Assembly (NCBI RefSeq): GCF_024763615.1
Contig: NC_077224.1
Coordinates: 60,956,712 to 61,020,711, forward strand
Length of the DNA stretch: 64,000 nt
Direction of reading: 5' to 3'
Source: Phlebotomus papatasi
Lineage: Eukaryota; Arthropoda; Insecta; Diptera; Psychodidae
A program made the translations under genes and the position numbers. Below, one piece after another: positions 23,352 through 33,626 of the stretch; within the stretch, counting starts at the first letter, position 1, and each line of letters starts with the position of its first letter. The notes under the pieces were generated by a model. It made no database searches. It had not been told where the DNA came from and saw nothing but the letters and a program-made list of their open reading frames with translations.

Positions 23352-23638
23352 GTGGGAAAATTTACTGTTGCACTTCACTTGGACTTTTTCACAATTTTTC
23401 ACGGAGATGTTCACCGTCCAATAGGCTGACACAGATAGGGTTATGTTTCTCAATACATTCTAAAATAAATAAAAATGTGAACATAGCTTTAGTGGCCTAT
23501 TTCGGCCACCCTTAATTCTCATAGATCCTTGTTATTCGGAACTTCCCTGTAAAAACTAAAAATTCATGGAAATTTGAGAAACACAAAAGGTGGCCGGAAT
23601 TCTAAGCTGGCCGGAATTTGGCACACTTACCCTACTCC
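23352..23638 (-). mobile_element. Partial copy of the 32034-32463 family
   Basis: Ends GGAATTTGGCACACTTACCCTA. Inward, TTCTCATAG and GTGGCCTATTTCGGCCACC match the complement of 32222-32255. The other end is missing where it abuts the 22419-23348 element. Confidence 0.6.
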
Positions 23639-23698
23639 CAAATGGGATAAGGAAATTAAATTATGGAGAGTTTTTTTGGATTGTAGCGCAACAATACT

Positions 23699-23897
23699 TA
23701 TAGTCAAGTGTGCTAATCTGGGCGCTTCGCTATCTGGATCGTTTATGACTAATCCACTTAAAATATTATTTTTATTTTTATTTCCGTAATATAGTCACTA
23801 CAGTAACATAATATAATTATTCAAGTTTGAGAAAAAGCAAAAATTATATTTTTATCCATTAAATAAGTGAGTGTCCGGATTAGCACACTTAACTGTA
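23699..23897. mobile_element. MITE with AGTGTGCTAATC arms
   Basis: TTATAGTCAAGTGTGCTAAT at the left pairs with ATTAGCACACTTAACTGTAA at the right. About 199 bases, AT-rich inside and non-coding. Confidence 0.65.
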
Positions 23898-24443
23898 ATC
23901 GACTCATTTCAATTTTGTACCAGCTGGGTTCTCACTAAAAAATTTTTAGCAATGATATTTTCGCTAATAACAGCTGGTTGATTAAAAACATCTATTGTTT
24001 TTTTTTCCTTTTGAAAAAAGATTTTTTAAATCAAAAGGTTTAATTAAAAGTGAATTAGCGTAAAGACGACCCAGTTAGTGCATGCTGATTTATTTCAGTA
24101 TTATCATTATTTTATGAATCTTCTTTAATATTTTTGATCATTTTTTTTGTATTATGTTTCTGAATGAAAAAAATGAATAATTCTATGGATTTAGAGGAAG
24201 TAAAAAAGAATTGCCTCAGTCCAAAAACAAGCGTTTAAGTAGCACTCTTCGGAAAACAATCCGGTTACCTCACCTTACTATAATCCCGTAAAAATTTTTA
24301 GTTCTACACAGAGAAAATATATCGTAAAATTGATCGTAAAATTTTATGAATTCCTACTGGAAACTTACAAAATTCTTGACACTTATTAAAAAGTTTGTAA
24401 AAATTTGTATTTTTTCAGAAATATTGTTCGTAACATGACCAGA

Positions 24444-24448
24444 CCACT
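24444..24448. repeat. BEL target duplication CCACT (left)
   Basis: CCACT directly precedes the left LTR and recurs right after the right LTR at 31821-31825. Five-base duplications are usual for BEL/Pao integrases. Confidence 0.9.
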
Positions 24449-25274
24449 TGAGCACGAGGTGTGCTAACTAACCTTTGGAATAAATTCCGGAAAGAAATGA
24501 AATTAATTCCCTGATAATTGAATGGATGACAAATGGTATCTTCTACCTTTTGGAAAAAAATACGTTGAGAAGAAACGGTTAGTTCATCAAACACCGTATG
24601 GGGAAATGTGATCTGTTACCTATGAAAAATAACGAAAAGATATTAAATTGAGCCCTCCTTGAGCCTATCTGGGGAGAAGGAACAAAATTTTTCCCTGTTG
24701 CAAAGCTCTTGGGTGTTCTGTGGAGCCCCTGGGGAATATCACCCTAGTCACGTGAGTTTCTATGCACGTTGTTAGAAGGCCAAGTGGTGGGAATTTTCAC
24801 GCAAACTTTTGGCTGTTGCCTTTTCCCAAATTTCCTTCCTTGGTTTTACTCACGAACTCCTTGGGATGCGTTGAAAATCCGGTGGAATTCCCAGAGATGA
24901 TCCAAATATATGATGGTGCATGCGGAAATCTTCGGCGATGAAAGAAACCACTATTTTCTTCACTTCAATTCACAATTTTATTCTAAAAAGTTCACTCCCT
25001 ATCTTCACAATTCAACCTTTATTCTAAAACAGAGTTTAATATAATTTTTGCCACAGATTAAATTAATTTTTTGGGATATTAATTCGCGCAATGAAAAAAG
25101 TCACGTCTCTTCAAGCTAACGGTATGGGTAAAAAGTCACCGGAAACAGAGAAAGAATGCCTTTTTTTTTTGACATAATGACATCGACAGAAATTGGGTGC
25201 ATTTTTTTTTATAGGGAGATGTCCCAAAGACATTAGGCTTTAAAATTTCGAATATTTCATGAGCACCCCAGACA
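24449..25274 (-). repeat. BEL/Pao 3' LTR (826 bp)
   Basis: Read on the minus strand it begins TGTCTGGGGTGCTC and ends CACCTCGTGCTCA, the standard TG...CA form. It is the same length as 30995-31820 and looks identical by eye. The terminal inverted TG/CA and the flanking CCACT fix both boundaries. Confidence 0.95.
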
Positions 25275-25300
25275 TGCTCCCCGGTTGGTTCCAATCCATT

Positions 25301-28300
25301 TTACGATTGATTGGAAGCAAGGACCTTATCATCAATAAATAGTCTTGCTATTTTTGTTATGGGACGAGTATAAAGGCCCTTAGACGTTTTAACTGAAATT
25401 ACTCTGACGCGCCCATCTCTCCCCGGGTGAATTTCTGAGACCTGACCTAAAACCCATTTAGTGCCTAGTTGAGCTTCATCTAAAACAAGAACTACTTCTC
25501 CTAGCTTTAAATTTGGTTGATCCACCCTCCACTTAGATCTCTGCTGAAGCGTGTTTAAATAAACAAGGTGGAACTTCTTAGAGAAATGTTGAACTCTTTG
25601 CTGGCAACGTTGCCAAAGGTTTAAACGATTTTCTGGGATTTCCGTAAGGTCAGGATCGGGAGGAAAATTCCCTGGGACACCTGTCAAGAAATGACCAGGT
25701 GTCAAAAATTCCCTTTCATTGGGGTCATCGGACATTAGAGAGATGGGCCTACTATTTAAAATTGACTCTATTTGACATAGGATTGTCGAAAGCTCCTCAA
25801 ATGTGAGGTTTGCATTTTGAGTGACTCGCGAAAGATAATATTTTACTGCTTTTACACAAGCTTCCCACAAGCCACCGTGGTGAGGAGCTCTAGCTGGTAT
25901 GAAATGCCAAGTTGTGCCACAATCCACAGTTCCTTCCTTAATCTCCTTCTGCATCTGTTCCTGTCTAAGGAGTTTGGATAATTCCCGCGATGCTCCCTCG
26001 AACGTGGTGCCGCAGTCTGAATACATGTGACTCGGTGTATTTCTCCTCGCCGCAAAGCGTCGAAAAGCTGCTAGAAATGCTTCTGTAGTCAAGCTTGATA
26101 CAAATTCCAGATGTGCAGCTTTCGTAGCCATGCAAACGAAAACTGCTATATAGCCTTTCATTTGCCCCAATTTCCTTGCAGTAGATCCTCTTTGAACTGA
26201 GGGGCGGTAGAGAATGGGTCCTGCGTAATCCACGCCTGTGGATTGGAATGGGCGATACAGAGTGACACGCTGGGATGGCAAGTTGCCCATGAGCTGCTGA
26301 AGTGGACGAGGTTTGGTACGAGTGCATCGCAAACAGTTGTGGACAACGCTTCGTATAATGTTTCGAGCAGAAAGTGGCCAGTACCTTTGCCTCAATGTAG
26401 CGAGTAGTACTGTTGGAGACGCATGGAGGTTGTGATGATGCTCGTGAGCAATTATTCGTTTAGTAAGCACAGATTTTGGTAGTAAAATAGGATGTTTCGA
26501 CTGGTAAGAGATAGGAGCTTCTTCTAGGCGACCACCTACTCTTATGAGACCGTCTGAATCTACGAATGGGGCAAGAGCTAGCAAATGTTTCCATTTTGGA
26601 AGCGTGATGGTTCCTCGCTTTCGCAAGTTATCTGCAAGACCAGGAAAATTCTCCTGCTGATCCATGTAGATTAGTTTGTTCAATGCCTCTTCCATCTCAA
26701 TTGGTGTAATGGTAAGACCCTCCTTCAAAGCACGTGGAAGATAGAATCGACGACCGTAGGCAATAATTCTCTGAATTTTTGTCAACGAAGAGTAGCGAGA
26801 GAGAAGTTTGGAGAGAATTGACTGTTCCATTTCGGCCTCTTCATCAATTGTCTCGAGCATAATGGTGGAAGATGGTTCGGAAGATGGTCCTGGTGGTGGA
26901 AACTCTGGTGGCCAAGCAGACCTAGACTTTGTCAACCAAGATGGTCCATGCCACCATAGATCCAAATCTTGAAGCTGCTGCGGTGTTACACCTCTAGAGA
27001 TGATGTCTGCTGGATTGCAATGCGTAGGGACATATCTCCATTGAGTACGATCGGAAAGCATTTGGATCCTCCGAACTCGATTGCTGACGAAGATTTTGTA
27101 ATGGTCAGGAGATCCTTGAAGCCAGTACAAGACAATGGTAGAATCGCACCAATAATAAATCGCATCGGGTTTGTAATGCTCTTTGACTTTGGACGCCAAT
27201 TCGGCTGCCAAATGCGCTCCCCGGAGTTCCAATTTTGGAATAGTGGATTCTTTGAGCGGTGCAATCCTAGATTTCGATGTCAAAAGATGTGAACAGACAT
27301 CTCCCTCAACTGTTCTCGTGACGAGATAAATGCAGACTCCGTACGCTCGCTGACTAGCGTCGGAAAAAACATGAAGTTCCGTCGAAGATGGGGAAAGCGA
27401 ATCAGAGACCCAACGTGGGATCAGAATCTCACCCAAGTGCTGGAGATTGATAACATAATTTGTCCATCTCCGAATTAAATCGTCAGGTAAAACACTGTCC
27501 CATTCACATTTTGTTTTATGGGCATCTTGAAGAATGAGCTTTGCCTCAATAATGACGGGACCCACCAATCCCAAAGGGTCAAATAATTTTGCAATGGCTG
27601 ACATCACCTTTCGTTTTGAATTGCATGCCTCATCAACAGAAATAGGTGGACGAAAGAAAAAATGATCTGACTTAGCATTCCAAGTAATGCCCAATGCACT
27701 TGTCGTCTCATCACTAATCTGAATGATATTGGATTCATTGGCTGAAGCTGGTTGCAAATCATGATGATTGGTAACCCACTTTGTGAGGGGAAATCCTGCA
27801 CTATCCAACACCTTGATAAGCTGAGATTGAATGATGCGCCCTTCTTCAAGAGACTTTACGGAGATGAGACAATCGTCAACGTAAAATGTAGTTTTGAGTG
27901 CTTCTGAAGCGAGTGGATATGAATCCTTTGTTTCATTGGCTACTTGAACAAGTGTTCTTGTTGCCAAGAATGGTGACGAAGCCACCCCAAAACAAACTCG
28001 TTTAATGCGAAAATCTTGAATAGGTGTTGATTTATTTTCTCGCCAAACAAACCTCTGAAAGTCTGAATGTGAGGGATGAAGTAAGATTTGTAAATACATT
28101 TTATTTATGTCAGCGGTCATTGCGTACGCATGCTTTCGGAAATTCAGTAAAATAGTGGCCAGATCAAGCTGTACGACTGGTCCAATGCGCAAGATATCAT
28201 TTAGACTGAACCCCGAGGAAGATTTTGCACTGGCATTGTACACAATCCTTAGTTTGGTCGAGACAGAAGACTCTTTTACAACACCATGGTGAGGCATATA

Positions 28301-30661
28301 GAAAACAGGACCCTTTGGGTCACCATGGACAGGTTCAATCCATTGTTTATACAATTGATCACGAATGATCTCGGAATATGCTTCCCTTAATTTAGGGTTT
28401 TTCTCAAATTTGCGCTCCAAAGCAAGAAATTGGCGAATAGCGAGAGGCCTGGACTCTCCCAGTATGCGTGGGTCTTCTCGAAAGGGAAGTTGAACAATAA
28501 ACCTTCCATCAACATCGCGCTTATATGTGGAGGCAAAATGACGTTCGGCAGCAATTTCGTCTTCTGTATAGTTCACATTCTCAGATAGGTCTTCCGCTTC
28601 CCAAAACTTATGCAAGGACTCATCCAAAGAAGTAGCAGAAAATGCAAGGCCATCAGGAGGTGGAATGGGCTCTTGTTCCCCAACAACAACGTAGCCAAAT
28701 ACTGTGTCTTTCAAGTGTGGCAACCCTGGGCCTAACTCGATGCTATCATTCAACCAACTAGCCCAGTAATGGTTTCCACAAAGAAGCATGTCAACAGGTC
28801 TAGATACAGCCCATTGGGGGTCCGCAAGAGCGACATCTTGAGGAATGTGAATATTAGAATCGTCGACCGGCCAACTAGGTATGCTTCCGGTGACTTGAGG
28901 CAAGATGAAGCATTTCGAATTAAATCGAATTGAAGATGTTCTGGACAGAATTGTCACGTATGTGAATGCATTGGAGCGTGATCGAGAAGCATTCACGCCA
29001 CAAATTGATAATCGAGAAGGGAACGTTGGTAGACCTAAGCGTGCAGCCATATTGGAACTAACGACATTCACCGTAGCTCCACCATCAAGCAATATTCTGC
29101 AGGGAATCATCTGTCCGGAGTCCGTGAGAACATTAACCACAGCGGTCGCAAGAAAGACACGGGGAGGCATATCATTGTGGTCAGTTACGGAAGAGCAAGT
29201 ATTGACAATCGACCCTGAATTGGTGGGAGCTGGTGGAGGAGTAGGGTTACCGTGAGAAGTAGGAGGTTTCCCATTCGATGTATCTGAAGCTGGATTTGGA
29301 GGACGTCCTGATGCGTACTTCTCATGAAGAAGCACATTATGACGTCCCTGACATTTGTTACATTTGTGGTAGGTGCATGTATTAGTCAAATGTCGAGCGA
29401 AGCAGTTACGACAAAGGCTTAATGCTTTGACTGTTTCAAAGCGCTCATCAGGTGTCTGAAGCAAGAATTTAGGACACTTATATAAAGCATGAGCGGACTC
29501 TGAACAGCATCGGCAGAGAGCAGGTGTTTGAACCGCATTTGTAAGTGCTGTAGCTTGTCTTTTATTTTGAAAAGACTTGTTTAAGTTTGCGCGAGATTGC
29601 GTTTGATTATTGTGGCTTTGAGGCTTGGAGGCTTGTGAACCAGAGGCTTGTGAAGAGTTCTTAACATCTCTGCAGCGTGAGTTTAAAAAATTAAGAAAAT
29701 CCGGAAGGGAGGGAATCACTTCAGGATTTTTGCACTCTCGACCCCACAAGACGCGTGATTCAGAATCGAGACGATCTAGTATAAACTCAATTAACCAGGG
29801 ATCGCGTTGAGTGATCTTGATGCTATCAAGAGCCATTGTGCACTCAGTAACAATATTGGTTATTTCTTGTATAACTTGGAGATTATTATTGACACGTGGC
29901 ATAGCGTAAAACGTTTTTACATGATCTGTCACTATATCATTCCTTTTTTCGAACTTATCGATTAGGATCTGCCAAGCTACTGAAAAGTTATTTTCTGTTA
30001 CATTGAGATTTTTAATGCAAGAGGCCGCGGTCCCTGATACTGCTGATGATAAATATTCAAGCTTTTCGACTTCAGAAATGTTCGGGTAATTAATTACATT
30101 GGCAGTAAATCGGTCTTTAAAAGAAAACCAAGAGGAGAGTTTGCCGTCAAAGGTAGGCAATTGTATTTGTGGCAGCTTTTTATGAGTAGGGCGATTATGG
30201 GTAATAGATTGGATTTGACTTGCCGAGTTGTTGAAGGTCCCCATAAGCATCTCCATTTGCTGCTGGTGCCGTTCCTCTGATCGTCTCATGAAGGTGAGAA
30301 AGTAGCGGGTGAAGTCACCTTGAGTTGAAGATCCTGCCTTGGTGTCCTCACTATCGCTAGATGAGGAGTTAGGAGCATCATGAATGAAGGCTTCGATGCG
30401 TTCGATCAGATCATCACAGCGTTGCAAAAATTGCTCCTTGCTGACTATCTCTGCTTGCTTCTTCGCGTCGCTGACCTGCTGCTCGATGATGGTGTCCTGT
30501 ACACCGATGTATTTCTCTCTCATGGACGTCACTAGGCTAAGCTGAGTCCTCAAGTTGGTCACATAGCTTGGCAAACTCCTCTCTTCCTCAGAATACCCGT
30601 CAATGTAGTTCTCTGCACGAGTGACCGCAGAGATGATACCTCCTCTAATCTTTGCATGCAT
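25301..30661 (-). CDS. gag-pol: BEL/Pao Gag-Pol polyprotein
   Basis: This 1786-residue polyprotein drives cytoplasmic reverse transcription and integration. Residues 1-150 are helical and charged. A DUF1759-like Gag region (LPTFDG at 168-173) extends to about 330. A CCHC knuckle follows (C383, C386, H391, C396), then further Cys/His at 417-446. The A17-type protease region has LLDGGAT at 524-530, with DGG where DSG or DTG is usual. RT spans about 780-950: TADINKMY with D851, and YVDD at 927-930. RNase H has D1101, E1145 and D1173. Integrase has the HHCC zinc module (H1406/H1410 region, C1443, C1446) and the D1478, D1549, E1600 triad. A C-terminal DUF5641-like domain covers 1710-1775. The order PR-RT-RH-IN is standard for BEL/Pao. 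There is no env-like frame. The first ATG, 94 bases after the LTR, is the natural start; the stop is TAA. Confidence 0.97.
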   Translation of the reverse strand: MHAKIRGGIISAVTRAENYIDGYSEEERSLPSYVTNLRTQLSLVTSMREKYIGVQDTIIEQQVSDAKKQAEIVSKEQFLQRCDDLIERIEAFIHDAPNSSSSDSEDTKAGSSTQGDFTRYFLTFMRRSEERHQQQMEMLMGTFNNSASQIQSITHNRPTHKKLPQIQLPTFDGKLSSWFSFKDRFTANVINYPNISEVEKLEYLSSAVSGTAASCIKNLNVTENNFSVAWQILIDKFEKRNDIVTDHVKTFYAMPRVNNNLQVIQEITNIVTECTMALDSIKITQRDPWLIEFILDRLDSESRVLWGRECKNPEVIPSLPDFLNFLNSRCRDVKNSSQASGSQASKPQSHNNQTQSRANLNKSFQNKRQATALTNAVQTPALCRCCSESAHALYKCPKFLLQTPDERFETVKALSLCRNCFARHLTNTCTYHKCNKCQGRHNVLLHEKYASGRPPNPASDTSNGKPPTSHGNPTPPPAPTNSGSIVNTCSSVTDHNDMPPRVFLATAVVNVLTDSGQMIPCRILLDGGATVNVVSSNMAARLGLPTFPSRLSICGVNASRSRSNAFTYVTILSRTSSIRFNSKCFILPQVTGSIPSWPVDDSNIHIPQDVALADPQWAVSRPVDMLLCGNHYWASWLNDSIELGPGLPHLKDTVFGYVVVGEQEPIPPPDGLAFSATSLDESLHKFWEAEDLSENVNYTEDEIAAERHFASTYKRDVDGRFIVQLPFREDPRILGESRPLAIRQFLALERKFEKNPKLREAYSEIIRDQLYKQWIEPVHGDPKGPVFYMPHHGVVKESSVSTKLRIVYNASAKSSSGFSLNDILRIGPVVQLDLATILLNFRKHAYAMTADINKMYLQILLHPSHSDFQRFVWRENKSTPIQDFRIKRVCFGVASSPFLATRTLVQVANETKDSYPLASEALKTTFYVDDCLISVKSLEEGRIIQSQLIKVLDSAGFPLTKWVTNHHDLQPASANESNIIQISDETTSALGITWNAKSDHFFFRPPISVDEACNSKRKVMSAIAKLFDPLGLVGPVIIEAKLILQDAHKTKCEWDSVLPDDLIRRWTNYVINLQHLGEILIPRWVSDSLSPSSTELHVFSDASQRAYGVCIYLVTRTVEGDVCSHLLTSKSRIAPLKESTIPKLELRGAHLAAELASKVKEHYKPDAIYYWCDSTIVLYWLQGSPDHYKIFVSNRVRRIQMLSDRTQWRYVPTHCNPADIISRGVTPQQLQDLDLWWHGPSWLTKSRSAWPPEFPPPGPSSEPSSTIMLETIDEEAEMEQSILSKLLSRYSSLTKIQRIIAYGRRFYLPRALKEGLTITPIEMEEALNKLIYMDQQENFPGLADNLRKRGTITLPKWKHLLALAPFVDSDGLIRVGGRLEEAPISYQSKHPILLPKSVLTKRIIAHEHHHNLHASPTVLLATLRQRYWPLSARNIIRSVVHNCLRCTRTKPRPLQQLMGNLPSQRVTLYRPFQSTGVDYAGPILYRPSVQRGSTARKLGQMKGYIAVFVCMATKAAHLEFVSSLTTEAFLAAFRRFAARRNTPSHMYSDCGTTFEGASRELSKLLRQEQMQKEIKEGTVDCGTTWHFIPARAPHHGGLWEACVKAVKYYLSRVTQNANLTFEELSTILCQIESILNSRPISLMSDDPNEREFLTPGHFLTGVPGNFPPDPDLTEIPENRLNLWQRCQQRVQHFSKKFHLVYLNTLQQRSKWRVDQPNLKLGEVVLVLDEAQLGTKWVLGQVSEIHPGRDGRVRVISVKTSKGLYTRPITKIARLFIDDKVLASNQS

Positions 30662-30755
30662 GGTTGAAGTTTGAGATCGACGCTTGAAGTCGTAAAAGCC
30701 TCACAAATGGACTGTATGTTGCTGTGTTCTACGAAGAGGCCTCGAAGGGCCAAAA
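30662..30755 (-). promoter_or_regulatory. BEL leader with candidate primer binding site
   Basis: The 94-base leader lies between the 5' LTR and the Gag-Pol start. Plus-strand 30740-30752 reads CCTCGAAGGGCCA, so its complement on the element strand starts TGGCCC three bases from the LTR, the usual place for tRNA priming. The CCA end fits a tRNA 3' terminus, but I cannot name the tRNA. Confidence 0.5.
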
Positions 30756-30994
30756 TGAGCACGAGGTGTGCTAACTAACCTTTGGAATAAATTCCGGAAA
30801 GAAATGAAATTAATTCCCTGATAATTGAATGGATGACAAATGGTATCTTCTACCTTTTGGAAAAAAATACGTTGAGAAGAAACGGTTAGTTCATCAAACA
30901 CCGTATGGGGAAATGTGATCTGTTACCTATGAAAAATAACGAAAAGATATTAAATTGAGCCCTCCTTGAGCCTATCTGGGGAGAAGGAACAAAA
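30756..30994 (-). repeat. Extra 239-bp tandem copy of LTR terminus
   Basis: It repeats the first 239 plus-strand bases of the LTR (TGAGCACGAGGTG... to GAAGGAACAAAA) directly before the full LTR copy at 30995. The sequence looks identical to both LTRs. CAAAA stands just before 30756 and again at the end of the duplicated segment, a likely microhomology for slippage or unequal exchange. The 3' LTR lacks it. Confidence 0.93.
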
Positions 30995-31820
30995 TGAGCA
31001 CGAGGTGTGCTAACTAACCTTTGGAATAAATTCCGGAAAGAAATGAAATTAATTCCCTGATAATTGAATGGATGACAAATGGTATCTTCTACCTTTTGGA
31101 AAAAAATACGTTGAGAAGAAACGGTTAGTTCATCAAACACCGTATGGGGAAATGTGATCTGTTACCTATGAAAAATAACGAAAAGATATTAAATTGAGCC
31201 CTCCTTGAGCCTATCTGGGGAGAAGGAACAAAATTTTTCCCTGTTGCAAAGCTCTTGGGTGTTCTGTGGAGCCCCTGGGGAATATCACCCTAGTCACGTG
31301 AGTTTCTATGCACGTTGTTAGAAGGCCAAGTGGTGGGAATTTTCACGCAAACTTTTGGCTGTTGCCTTTTCCCAAATTTCCTTCCTTGGTTTTACTCACG
31401 AACTCCTTGGGATGCGTTGAAAATCCGGTGGAATTCCCAGAGATGATCCAAATATATGATGGTGCATGCGGAAATCTTCGGCGATGAAAGAAACCACTAT
31501 TTTCTTCACTTCAATTCACAATTTTATTCTAAAAAGTTCACTCCCTATCTTCACAATTCAACCTTTATTCTAAAACAGAGTTTAATATAATTTTTGCCAC
31601 AGATTAAATTAATTTTTTGGGATATTAATTCGCGCAATGAAAAAAGTCACGTCTCTTCAAGCTAACGGTATGGGTAAAAAGTCACCGGAAACAGAGAAAG
31701 AATGCCTTTTTTTTTTGACATAATGACATCGACAGAAATTGGGTGCATTTTTTTTTATAGGGAGATGTCCCAAAGACATTAGGCTTTAAAATTTCGAATA
31801 TTTCATGAGCACCCCAGACA
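30995..31820 (-). repeat. BEL/Pao 5' LTR (826 bp core)
   Basis: Same 826-base extent and ends as 24449-25274. In the element's orientation this is the upstream LTR and would hold the promoter. It is followed downstream by the extra 239-base partial copy. Confidence 0.95.
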
Positions 31821-31825
31821 CCACT
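31821..31825. repeat. BEL target duplication CCACT (right)
   Basis: Matches 24444-24448. Removing the element rejoins GACCACT with TGAGTAACATTT. Confidence 0.9.
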
Positions 31826-32033
31826 TGAGTAACATTTTTATTTTTTTTTCACAAACATTTGCTCGTAAATGTTGAAAAATATACAGAAAAAAATTGTAAA
31901 ATTTTCTCATTTGTTCTAAAAAAAAAAGTCTAATTTCAAAGGTGCTCCAATTTAAAGGTCTCTCTCAACTCCCTAATAGTAGCTTTTTCTTGCTGAGAAT
32001 GTGGAGAATGCTTCCAACATAATCATTTTCAAA

Positions 32034-32463
32034 TAGAGTAAGTGTGCCAAATTCCGGCCAGCTTGCAATTGCGGCCACCTTTTTTGTTCCTCGAATTTTC
32101 ACGAACTTTGAGATTTTACGTACTCTAGAGATTATACAATGCAAAAGAATAACAAAAAAATGTAGCTTCGACAAACGAGAAAACGTGAAAAATATATTGG
32201 AAGAATTCCCGAAGGGCAAGGAACTATGAGAATGAAGGTGGTCGAAATAGGGCACCAAAGTTATGCCTATATTTTTATTCATTTTAAAATGTATTAAGAA
32301 TGATTTTAGAGTAAATAAAGACGGTAAACTCTTTACAAGGTTCCAAGCAACACTCTTACAAAAGAAAGAATAAAAAAACAATTTGTATTTAAAATATTAC
32401 ATTTCAAACTTGAGACTTTGACGCTTGCATGCAACTATGCCGAAATTTGGCACACTTACCCTA
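32034..32463 (+). mobile_element. 430-bp TA-GGG group element (GTGTGCCAAATTCCGG)
   Basis: The left end TAGAGTAAGTGTGCCAAATT mirrors the right end AATTTGGCACACTTACCCTA (ending AAATTTGGCACACTTACCCTA). A 138-codon minus-strand frame (31965-32381) spans the boundary and has no known domain. A partial relative lies at 23352-23638. Confidence 0.7.
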
Positions 32464-32683
32464 TAGGGTAAAGTGGTACAAGTTGGACAGGGCTTTTTTT
32501 CTTGATAAATTTAGTACTTCATTATTTGAATATTTTTATTAATGCTTTAGTTTTATAATTTGGTTCCTTCTGCTTAAAAACAAATTTTGTACTGTATTTA
32601 TCAAGAAAAAAATCCCTGTCCAACTTGTACCAGCGAATTGTCCAACTTGTACCACTAATTCCAAATCATATCACTTTACCCTA
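32464..32683 (+). mobile_element. 220-bp TA-GGGTAAAGT MITE, copy 1
   Basis: The left end TAGGGTAAAGTGGTACAAGT mirrors the right end ATCACTTTACCCTA, and the inner TTGGACAGGG pairs with CCCTGTCCAA. It directly abuts the 32034-32463 element. An inverted, more decayed copy lies at 40203-40440. Homology between the two loci continues past the MITE into 32684-32800 and 40085-40202. Confidence 0.75.
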
Positions 32684-33620
32684 TTTCTTGGTTAAAGACC
32701 AATTGCTGTGAAAGTTTACAAGGTCTAGTTTGAGTCAAATTATTCTATTGGGAAATTTAATGCATTTGGTGTATTGATTTAAATTAATTTTCGCCTCAAA
32801 GAACCACTTTAAAACGTCACTAGACTATCTCCAATACAATATGTCAAATGCAGCCCTAGAATTAAACACAATGGATTTATCAGTCACCCCAACAGTTCAA
32901 TGGATTTTCCATTCGAGCAAGTGCACTTGGACAATGTATCAAGGGGGATTTCCACTGAGTACTTCTTCTGCCATTCGGAAAACACATCATATCACCCATA
33001 GACTGATAATAATTATTTCACATGTTATACGACTAGACCCACTCAATTTGAATTTTGTTGGAAATGCAGGCCACAGAAAGCTATCTTTGTTATAGCAGTT
33101 CAGATGTCATTTAGCCTCTTTACCCCATGACCTATTGCCAGTCAAGGCTTGAACTTGAAGGGAACATTTCAGAAGTGTTCACAGGGGTTGTTTTGGCAGA
33201 ACCGCCGTACCCCAAAAACTGCATCGAGAAGAGAATGTCAATGACATATATGGGTCGATTGCGGTTTTTCTTGTAAATCCCACAATTGGGGTATGTTTTG
33301 CAAATGAGACACGAATCCCACTGAGTGACATTGGAAATGTTTCATTTACACTCCAGTGACTTTTGCAAAAACCATATTAATACAATTTTATTGCTCTAAA
33401 TCCACGAAGGGAGCAATACCTAATCCCACGAGTTTTTATAACACGAATATTTTATTTTCAATTCTTTGACAAATCTTTACTATAATCAGATAATTTTCCA
33501 AAATTGAAGTTAGAATGTTTTTTCGTCCGTCTAGCTTCAGATGAACCTAGATGTCAGATGGTTCATGAAAACAACTTGAATTCTCTAAGGATCCTAAAAG
33601 ATAAAGTCGTAAAATAAGTC
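32684..33620. other. Interval without recognisable gene
   Basis: The first 115 bases are shared, inverted, with 40085-40202. The rest (to 33620) has an 84-codon plus frame at 32841-33095 with no known domain and nothing else I can support. Confidence 0.45.
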
Positions 33621-33626
33621 GTGTGA

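Larger units (their letters stand above)
24449..31820 (-). mobile_element. Complete BEL/Pao LTR retrotransposon
   Basis: 7372 bases between CCACT duplications, in order on the minus strand: 5' LTR with an extra 239-base tandem copy, 94-base leader, one Gag-Pol frame of 1786 codons, 26-base spacer, 3' LTR. Apparent LTR identity and an unbroken polyprotein point to recent insertion and possible activity. Just inside the 5' LTR the minus strand reads TTT then TGGCCCTTCGAGG, a candidate primer binding site. I could not match it to a tRNA. The purine tract before the 3' LTR is short (GGGGAGCA). Confidence 0.95.

Noticed and set aside
24303..24443. A CACAGAGAAAA-ended transposon hosting the BEL insertion
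   Set aside because: One end (CTACACAGAGAAAATAT) resembles the 51043 family, but no matching inverted end is visible to the right of 31825.
25852..29255. Frames of 60-120 codons on both strands inside the BEL region
   Set aside because: They overlap the 1786-codon Gag-Pol frame in other phases and are shadows of it.
29500..29560. Separate gag and pol genes in the BEL element
   Set aside because: The frame is continuous from Gag through the zinc knuckles to integrase with no stop or frameshift, as in many BEL/Pao elements.
31965..32381. 138-codon minus frame as a gene
   Set aside because: Crosses the boundary of an inverted-repeat element, is rich in Phe/Ser/Leu as expected from AT-rich noise, and has no domain.
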